Positions 55,783 to 64,000 of a DNA stretch of 64,000 nt are shown here, piece by piece. How positions within the stretch are numbered: position 1 is the stretch's first letter; every line of letters starts with the position of its first letter. The notes beneath the pieces are model-generated. The model was not told the origin of the DNA. It did not search any database and worked only from the letters and a program-made list of their open reading frames with translations. Origin of the DNA: Anas platyrhynchos (Eukaryota; Chordata; Aves; Anseriformes; Anatidae); the NCBI RefSeq assembly GCF_047663525.1, contig NC_092597.1:16142501-16206500 (forward strand). The letters run 5' to 3'. Made by a program: the position numbers and the translations under genes.

Positions 55783-58700
55783 GCAAAATATAACTTTTCA
55801 TGGTCAATTAAATTCACTGGTTACTTGCAAGACTATAATACATCTTGGGTGTTCTGGCTGAACTGATGCTGCCAAAATTGTCAGCAAAAAGACCGGAAAA
55901 GCTGATGAACCTTAAACTTTTCCCCAAACAACTGCTCAGTTGTTTCTTCAGGATATAGAAGAGGCACAAAGCCCAAGCAAGAGAGGAGTGGTAGGAAACC
56001 AGGGAGGAAGGATAGAAATTGCTGTCTGATGTGGATTTCACAAACTGCTGTGTTTAATTTTTTAAGAGGCCCTATAACAATAATCCATGCTAAATAGTGT
56101 TTCAGGAGTTTTATTAAATATTGCCTATAAAGGACAGATAACTCATGCTTTAATTCAGATCTTTGTTTATTCAGTAGATTCTTGCTTTCATGCTGTTTCA
56201 GGATATAATATTTTTTTTTTTTTAAATTCTACATGCAACATTTTCAGAAACAGCTAAATGCAATTTTTGAAGGTGTTTTTCCTAAACTGAGATCTTCCAA
56301 GGCATAGATCACCTAACTCCTGAAAGTTTTAACATGAAAAAGCTGCAGAAACAACTCCTTGACTCTTCAGGACTGGTGCTACTTTTGGAAATGGGATTTA
56401 TGCTAAAAGCTGGTTAGGTATTTTTAACTGGTGTGCCATATAATTAAATAACTATATATATATATAAATAAATGCTGGCATGTATAATTCTTATTCCCTT
56501 CTGTGGGCTTGTCAGACCCACAGAGACAGTACTGTGGTTTGTGGGCTCTTCTCCTAGCAACTCTTATTAACGTCAGAATTACTTGGGCAGCTGCATCTTT
56601 ATACCCCACACTGAGAATTTACTAGTTGGTGCTGGTTTGTGTGTAGAATTCATATGCCTCTATCTCTGGTTATTTGCACCAGGTCTACTTCAATTTCCTG
56701 TCATCTTTCAACTACTTTTAATAACAACTTTAGGCTATTGCTTACTGAGCATCTCTGCTATAGTTGTTCCTATTTGGGAAATAGATACAGGTATGGTCCC
56801 TGCCCCAAGGAGCCTATAATTAAAACAAGACCAGCATTATAGACACGTATATACTAGCTGGCCTGTAACTGGATGGTCTGTTTAGTTTTGTTTTGACGTA
56901 CTGTATGAAGCAGCATTTAACAGATGTTGGAAAATGAGCTCTCTGAGCTTCTCATATAAACATACAGCAGAGATGCATGTGTATGAATTAATTTCATCAG
57001 TGAATGTGGGTATTAATGTCATCAAGCATTTTCTAATGCTTGCGCCTATCCTGTTGCACTCTGAGGCCTCCTAGCCAAAAAAATATAGAAACTTATTGAA
57101 AGAAAGCTGAAGTGACTCTGTCATGGCAATGCTTTCTAGCACAGCACTGATGATTCTGTTCTCTCACATGAAAGGCATTGCTTTGTACAAGCCCACCATT
57201 TGTCAATTGCTTCATCATATATCCTCCTTAAAAACAACAACAAAAAAAATTAAAAATATGTGGGTCTCTCCCTTTGTCTTTATAACAAGTTGCCCCTCTC
57301 ATTATAAGCACTGCTACACCTATCACGCAAGTCTTGTAGTTGGCATTATTAGGGCTGCACATCTCCTGGCTGAAATAGCACATATCACAGCAAGGTGACA
57401 GGTCTTTCCAACCTTTACTCTTACCCAGGGGAATACAGTATTGGAATTAGGATTAGATTCCTTTTTACTGCTTCCAGGATGAAGCCAAGCCAGCATGAAA
57501 TACAGTGCTTTTCCCTCTTTATACTGTATACAGGCAAGGAATCTAAGGGAGAGCAGGTTAGGCAGGGAATGGAGGCAACACCAGAACAGAAGAGAGGTGT
57601 AGGTGACAAAACAACATAGAGACTTCTTAATTTCCACTTGTATTTGATGCCTTCTGCACTTCATGTCTTATGTATTCCTCATCTGTGGCCCCCCAGTTTA
57701 GTTTTCATGCTTAAAATGTCTAAGTGTTCCTAAAGAATGTTTTAGAAGGACACTCCCTTCCATCCCAAGTTATAGCATTTATGCAATATTAATTTAGGGT
57801 GAGTGGGCACAGATGTTATCAAAATCACCCTCGTACCTGCCAACTCCACCAAAGTTTCCAGTGCTTGGATATATTCTTCCACTGCTGTGTGGAATTTCTT
57901 ATTGTAATGTTCTCTCTGCTTTTCTTTTTTTTCTTTTCTTTTTTTTTTTTTTCTTCAGATATCCAGTTAGTAAGTCTGCATATGGCTTCCTCCTCTGACC
58001 AGCTGACTGAGCTAAAATAATACCTCCTGACAATCAAAAATAGAAAGCAGCCTAGGTACTGGTGTGATTAGAGTGAGGGACGAGGAACTTGGACTGAGTG
58101 CTAGAAGAGGACTTTATAACCCTTGCAAATCAGTAGGTTTGGGCTAGATGACATGGCAGAGGAGAAGTAATGTGAAATATGAGATGGGGGATCATGCAAA
58201 AGAGCAGGGAAAGTGAAAAGGCAGATGTATAACTGGATTTTCATTTTTCCAGTGTTACTTCTGTGTCAGTTAACTAGGAGGATGAGGGCTTTCTTGAATT
58301 CCATACTTCTTTACTTCAATATTGTGCTGTTAACATACATCACACAGCAAAACGTATGCAGATGCAAGTTCTTTCTATACCTCAGGCCTCCAAAAAGCTA
58401 TATCAGCACAGCACTGAATCTGAACTAATGCACCCTGTCTCTTAGTGGGAACTAATAGCTCAGGATTAGCTTCATGCTAACAGCTTTTGAGCTGCCTGGA
58501 AGTGAGTTTTATCTGCCCACAATGTACTTTGTAGACCTTTCCTTACTGGGTGTAATTTGGAAGAAGCATTAAGAGCTTTCTTAAGACATTTTGCTTTTCA
58601 TTGTTATATGTCAAAGTGCTTTGCAAATGAAGCAATATGAATCACTGTCCATATTTCATGGATTGCAAAACCAGCACAACCAAAATACAGTGCATGCCCT

Positions 58701-61142
58701 TAGTTGCTCAATGGTCGGGTCTAGAGCGTGGTTCAGATCTCCATTACTCCATCAATTACGCCACACTGTGGCAGTCACGGGATTGTTCAGATTCTGTGCT
58801 AATATTCAGTCCCATAAAGCTTTATATTAAATCCTGTGTTTACCAATAAATGTCCACACTGGTCGAATTAGAAACACTGCAGTGCATCCATGCAGCCTGA
58901 TTTTTTTTCTAGTTTATTACCCACAACATCAAAGTAGAATTATGTCAATCTATTTTGAAAATGTGCAGAATTTTAATCTCTGTAGATTGGTGTAAGTAAC
59001 AGCAGTGTCCCTATAAAAACATGCACCATTTGCTGCACATCAGTTTTCATATCTTTATGTAGAAAGTATTACTCTTTCTTCAGAAACATGCTTTTTCTGT
59101 ATGTTTTTTGTTAGAAATTAATGTTCCAATTAATTTTAAGAAATTGATTCCCGGCAAAGCATGTATGTTGTACTTTCTTCTATCTGCCTTTGTTGCTTGA
59201 TTTTATTTTCTAAAAAGATGATAAAACATTGATCATATTTCCTAGCCCAAAATTCAAGCCTGATTTCATCTAGTTGGTTTTTTCTGGCATTGTATCAAGA
59301 ACTTATTTGAATGTAAATGTTTCAAGCTATTTTTACATGTGTAGCAAAAATCCTGCAGGCAATAATCACCCTTTTTAGACAACGTGGTGCCATCGTGTGG
59401 ACAATATTAAGAAGTGTAAAAACAGTTAAAAAATGAGTAACAAATATCTGCATTTGACATCAAGAATCAGCTATACTATAAATAGATATCTTGTGATGTA
59501 AGAAACTTTGCACAATCTCTGGTCTTAAAACTGTACTAGGTCAGAAGAAAAACTGATAAGATAATCAGGAATTGATTCAATCCTGTTTATTTTCCAGCAG
59601 TTTGCACAGCACTTTCCCATAAGGTGCAGTCTGATCAAAACATGTGAAAGACTTCAAGCCACTTTTAATCAGCACCTAATTACAACATTGTCTACTTCTG
59701 CACTCATTTGTGTGTCTTTTTATGTCTGGTTTTCCTCTAAGACCATACAAAACTTGTTTTTGTGCAACCTGCATTGCTTCTCTCCCACACACAAATGCGC
59801 ACACACTCACACAAACACTCCAATCCATAATGCTGGCCAGCCTAGGCTCTCTGCCCACACAGTTCTCATTTCTGCATGAGTTCACATGAAGCTTTGTTTC
59901 AATAATAGTTTTGTTTTAAGGCCTCTTGTTTATTACACTTAACTCAATGAAAAGAAGTTTTTCCAGATTTGAAATAGCTTTATCTATAGCAGACAGGTTA
60001 AGGCTTGCACGCATAGAATGTGATTCAAAAATTGTCCTCTGTGATATGCTTCCCCAGAGCAAATCTGCATGTCACAGAACATGTCTTTCACCTGCTCTAA
60101 GACACTGTATGACAAGTGCCAGTTAGCCTATCCTGCTATTAAATTTATATTGAATAAAAGCAAGAACTTCTAAAGTTTTCCCAGTTGGCTTGAAACAGGT
60201 CATCTATCTGGGACAGAGTTTGAAGTCATAAATGTTTGGATTGATCCCTTCTTTTGTGAAAGTTTCATATTTTTGTTTTGAACACTTTATGAACACTGAA
60301 GATTTTTGGAATGCTTTGTGAGAATGGACTTTTTAACTCAGAACTTCAATTATTTAGTTTGTGCAGAAAGCGCCTGCCATTGCAGTAAAATAAGAAATGG
60401 AATATGTATACATGTAACTGTACTAAATGGATATAATGGAATGCCAAATATTAAGAAGATTCTCTGTGGTAGTTTCAGCTCATAGTTGTGTCTCATGATT
60501 TGTTGATTTTGATGTTTAAGAAAATGTGAGTTCCATCTTTTAACCATTCTTGGGCCCGATACACTTTCATGTGGATTCTTTGGTGTCTGATTAGGTATAA
60601 ACTGTAGTCTTATTGGGCAAATTTACAGGGTCTCTCATTCTTTTCCTATCTTGACATGTATGAGCTTACTTTTCTTTGAGAATTTCATCTTGCTGTCAAA
60701 CTTGATTGAAATGATTATGGATTGAAAAATTCTGCCATTAGGAAGCAAATGGAACGTGGTGATGCATGAAAAAAGGCTCTAGGAAGTTTCTAGTCCTCAT
60801 CGCTGTGCACTGCTTGAGTACTTGGAACTTAAATTTTTAGAGCAGACAGATGAAAGTAAAAATTCATACTTTTTTCTTAATTCCATTCCCATAAATTTGA
60901 AGCCAATCTTTAGATATAGAGATCGTACTTGAGATTTTTTAATAATTGGCAACATTACATTGTGTGGAACAAGCTCAACCAACAAATTTCTCTCAGATGA
61001 TCTTTAAATGTCAAAGTGTCCCATAATAGCTTGCATGAGTTTGGGTTTTAGTGTTTTGGAAACTCTATGCTCATTCACTGGTTTGTTTTTGGAAGCATTG
61101 GTTACATACACTTGAAAGGCCAGTAATTTAGTGCAAATACAC

Positions 61143-61403
61143 TTTATTTACTGATCTGACTTCTTTTGCCATCATTGAATGTGAAAGTACGAAAATGAAC
61201 CCTTGTTGATTGACAAATTTTTTATGTCATGCATTGTTCATCAAACTTTATTAGTCAATTTTTGCCATTCACATAACCCTGATGAGTTGATGAGATTACA
61301 TAAAATTATTAATGATAGACTTTCATTTCTGTTTTTAATTAAACATCTCTAATACTAAAATCTGAGCAGAAAACAATAAGAACCAGAATCTCATCAATCT
61401 TTG
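61143..61403 (-). other. CFAP161: CFAP161 3' untranslated region (approximate)
   Basis: Follows the TGA. Two minus-strand AATAAA hexamers at 61252-61247 and 61148-61143 are candidate poly(A) signals, so the transcript probably ends between about 61120 and 61230. Confidence 0.5.
61247..61252 (-). terminator. candidate CFAP161 poly(A) signal
   Basis: Minus-strand AATAAA about 150 nt after the stop codon. An alternative lies at 61148-61143. Confidence 0.5.
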
Positions 61404-61614
61404 TCATTTGTAATCTGGGATTTTTATATTCTCTGTCTCTTGACAAAATTCTTTCTTTCCGATTCCCCCTGGCTGAGGGTCAGGTCTATCAATCATAGTA
61501 CCATTGTCACCGGGATTTGCTGTAACTATTACCCAGTAATTCTTATCTTCTTCAACTCTATGGGAGTCCAGGTAAGTGTGACAAATTACTTCATATTCCC
61601 TTCCAAAATAAGAC
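61404..61614 (-). CDS. CFAP161: CFAP161 last coding exon
   Basis: Acceptor GCTTTGCAG, coding to TGA at 61406-61404. It encodes SYFGREYEVICHTYLDSHRV, NYWVIVTANPGDNGTMIDRP and a divergent tail ending KIPDYK. The conserved part matches human TYFGKEAEVVAHTYLDSHRV. The tail differs from human, as expected for a poorly conserved end. Confidence 0.95.
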
Positions 61615-63844
61615 CTGCAAAGCCAAAGAAAAGGGGCATAGAATTAATATATACACATTCAGCAAGTCTGAATTAGCTGTAAGACATTCAACGTTTTCTC
61701 ATGTTTTTCTTGGTTTATTCAGAAATATTAGCATGCACTTACAAAGATTGGACTCTTAATAGAAACACGTCTATATATCGCTTTGTTAGTCATTAATAAC
61801 CTAGGAATGTGAAATTAAAGGGAAATGCCACCTTTCTAGTTTCAGAGCTAAAGCAGCCCCAACAGTATACAGCGCTGATACTGAGTACGTGGAAGCAGGT
61901 TAGGTTCTCTGCAGCCTTTTATATCGCCGTTCTTTTTGACTGAAGATGACTCCGGCTACTTAATCATTTCAGTCTCAGCCCTGCAGATCTTGTTTCATTC
62001 TCAAAAAAATGAAACAAATTCTCAGTCAAATTTTTCCTTGATTTAATGAGAAACAATTTTTATACTCCTTAACATTTCATCAATATTAATTCAATACATG
62101 CATATGAACGTGAATTGTTGGATTAACTTTCATTTATTTTGAGTCATGTGGATATATAAGAAGTATAGAATTGTATGCTGTGGTATTTATTTTCTGTTAC
62201 TCCTCATACTTCTTAGCATACCATTTTTTCTTAGAAAAAAAATAAAATTAATTGCTCAAGATATTCAAAGGGAGAACCACCAAGACACTAAAGAAGGCTA
62301 GAAGCATTATGTGGTAGGAAATAAAAAGGAAAAACAAATATGAATAAGACAGCTGATTGTCTACAGGATCACAGTAGCACACATCACAGCCAAGAAATAA
62401 AACTGGGGAAAAGGAGAACGTGCATTCTGCATTTTTTTGTTTCTTTGGTGTATTCCTAAAGCAACTATCTTGCTTCTTACAGTAATTCTTGATGTACTGA
62501 GCTGGTGTATCATAATGGGTATTGCAGCCAGTTATAAATTATTCTTACCTTGTCCAAAAGTTCCTTGGAACGGCTAAGCTCCGATTAGTATGGCAATGAG
62601 TAATAATCACTTTAGAGTTTGCCTGGAAAAATAACAAAACCAAAACCAAAAGAGGGGTGATAGATACTTTTAGACTGATTTTAATAACTCTTATTCAAAT
62701 TAAATGATTTACTTTACTGCTTAATGCAAGTCTGCATGGCTGTGTATCATGCTATAGATCGATAGTGAGGTATTTTAAGCCATACGTTCTCAATACAACC
62801 ATCTTAACAGTTCAGACTAAACAAACACTTAGCCCTCAGATAAGACACAGTCTACTGTCCAATGCATTCTCCTCCACTCCCTTATGTTGGGCACTTAAAT
62901 AATAATAATAAAAATAATAAGAAGAAAATAATGGAGAGTTATGCCAGTAATCAGGGTAATACTGCTTACAGTGGTTATTTGTCAGATGAGAGATCCAGGC
63001 GTTTTGGGGATACAGACTAGATCTGGACCCTTACATTTTACTTTTTTTTTTTTTTTTTTGGTAAAAGAATCTTTAGTCACCCTCATTTACCATCACTGTG
63101 AAAGAATATTCTTTGACAATTACGTAACTCTGACTGTGTTTATTAGTGAGCTGATTCATGGAAATGAGTCACAAATCAAGGCTGTAGTGGAACTGTTATA
63201 TTTGTGATATTTTGCTATACACCCAGCACTTCAGGAAGCCAAGAAGTTATGTGGAACAGGAAAATATTGTATCCACTTAATGTTTTTACAACAACAAATT
63301 TGGAAAAGCATCCACTTTTCCACATGCCTTGAGGTTTATTGTTGTTACTTTTTGAATTTAATGTTCTTAAGCAATCAAAGCTTCCAATATTGAAAATGGA
63401 ATTTAGTGCTCAGAAGTCCTGAAATGCAGATTCCGAGTACGCATCCTCCAAACAGTGCTCACCTTTGACACTTTTTGAAAAACTGAGCAAGTCAACCTCA
63501 AATGAGCACCAGATTCCCTGGTTTAAAAAAAATAAATTAATAAAAATCTTCCTTCTTCTCTTTCTTAAAATGAAAATTCATTAAAATTAATGAATAAAAT
63601 GGATGCAACTTTCTTTTAAGTAGTCGATCTACTCTTTCAATTAAATACTTAACTTTTTTTAAAAAAAACATTTTTAATTTCTTACAGGAACTGGAGATCC
63701 TTCATATTCAAGACGCAGCTGTGGATCCAAGAAGGCAGCTTGCCAGCAAGTCAAATAAGAAAGTTCATCTGTCAAAAATACTTGCTGAAGGTGAGATTTT
63801 TTAGCAAATCTGATGAATGATTTATGGTCACTTGCTAGATAGAA
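61404..63844 (-). CDS. CFAP161: CFAP161, cilia and flagella associated protein 161 (3' part, spliced)
   Basis: The last three coding exons of CFAP161 (C15orf26), a microtubule inner protein of axonemal doublets in motile cilia. Segments matching human are LTDELSYLTCWQAAF, DPQLRLEYEGSPVP, THCHTNR, YFGREYEVICHTYLDSHRVE and NYWVIVTANPGDN. Exons 63844-63686, 62622-62549 and 61614-61404 join in phase to 147 residues plus TGA, about the C-terminal half of a roughly 300-residue protein. The 5' half lies right of the window. Same strand as IL16 and upstream of it, as in human. Confidence 0.96.
61615..62548 (-). other. CFAP161 intron
   Basis: AT-rich intron. Nothing recognised. Confidence 0.8.
62549..62622 (-). 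CDS. CFAP161: CFAP161 penultimate exon
   Basis: A 74-nt exon, acceptor TTTTCCAG, donor GTAAGA. It encodes ANSKVIITHCHTNRSLAV, then PRNFWT. Human reads ANAKILINHCHTNRGLAAHRHLFL. Confidence 0.95.
62623..63685 (-). other. CFAP161 intron with simple repeats
   Basis: Contains the AAT repeat at 62898-62931 and a T19-class run at 63041-63059. Nothing else recognised. Confidence 0.8.
62898..62931 (+). repeat. (AAT)n simple repeat
   Basis: AATAATAATAATAAAAATAA followed by an AAGAAG variant, inside a CFAP161 intron. Confidence 0.9.
63686..63844 (-). CDS. CFAP161: CFAP161 internal exon
   Basis: A 159-nt phase 0/0 exon, acceptor TGTTTACAG, donor GTAAGA. It encodes FYLASDHKSFIRFAKKSH, then LQQVFLTDELSYLTCWQAAF and DPQLRLEYEGSPVP. 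Human equivalents are LYLSSDHRTLLKSSKRSW and LTDEVSHVNCWQAAFPDPQLRL. Confidence 0.96.
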
Positions 63845-64000
63845 CTGTAAACAAAAATACATATTAACGACAATATAAAATTAAAATACATGTAATTCAA
63901 ATAAAATCAGCACAAAAAATATCTCTTTGCTTCTGAACAACGTCTGTCAAATTGAAGCTACACAATTAAAACCCACAAAATAGTATATAGTGTTGATAAA

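Larger units (their letters stand above)
38355..61142. other. 22.8 kb upstream of supported IL16 exons, up to the CFAP161 3' end
   Basis: No recognisable exon. It should contain IL16 5' untranslated exons and promoter if the gene does not extend beyond CFAP161, but none can be named. Contents listed separately: a CR1 copy at 44650-45230, an older repeat at 51320-51760, simple repeats and a basic ORF at 42037-42324. Smaller GC-rich patches (46930-47065, 52180-52310) show nothing specific. Confidence 0.6.

Noticed and set aside
58690..58760. tRNA- or SINE-like A-box and B-box words (GCTCAATGGTCGG, GGTTCAGATCTCC)
   Set aside because: The spacing between the boxes is too short for a tRNA, no acceptor stem forms, and the flanks do not match a SINE I can name.

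Overview
The window is avian-type vertebrate nuclear DNA. It is AT-rich, has short exons separated by GT-AG introns, and carries a 3'-truncated CR1 LINE ending in GATTCTG repeats. No operons, RNA genes or CRISPR arrays were seen. Both recognised genes lie on the minus strand and appear in the order known around human IL16 (CFAP161 upstream of IL16).

3119-38350 (minus) holds pro-interleukin-16 (IL16). I could assemble 22 coding exons by translating the minus strand, matching remembered human IL16 segments and checking every splice phase. The chain closes without a frame error at 4470 nt, which is 1489 codons plus a stop. The secreted cytokine part and the third and fourth classical PDZ domains lie at 3.1-5.4 kb. 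A long disordered SH3-ligand-rich middle part lies at 6.0-12.8 kb, classical PDZ2 and PDZ1 at 13.3-18.7 kb, and the N-terminal linker and head at 21-38 kb. About 2.8 kb downstream of the stop contain the IL16 3' UTR and possibly the 3' UTR of a convergent plus-strand gene (STARD5 by synteny).

61404-63844 (minus) holds the last three coding exons of CFAP161 (C15orf26), an axonemal protein. Its 5' part lies beyond the right edge. The 22.8 kb between the first IL16 coding exon I can support and the CFAP161 3' end shows no further recognisable exon. It holds a CR1 copy, an older interspersed repeat, simple repeats and an unexplained basic ORF.

The most interesting observation is a phase-symmetric pair of exons (24687-24823 and 23818-23950). 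Together they encode an additional, fifth PDZ domain inside the IL16 N-terminal linker. As I recall the human reference protein, the two flanking exons are joined directly. The extra domain and its exon end resemble the second PDZ domain of the paralogue PDZD2, which suggests an ancestral domain kept as an optional cassette. Other points are a lost caspase-3 P1 aspartate, a changed C-terminal RRKS motif, a 90-bp stop-free intron inside PDZ1 with a missing conserved glutamine, an unreported-looking 84-nt exon, and a GC-rich intronic island with tandem YY1-like motifs.
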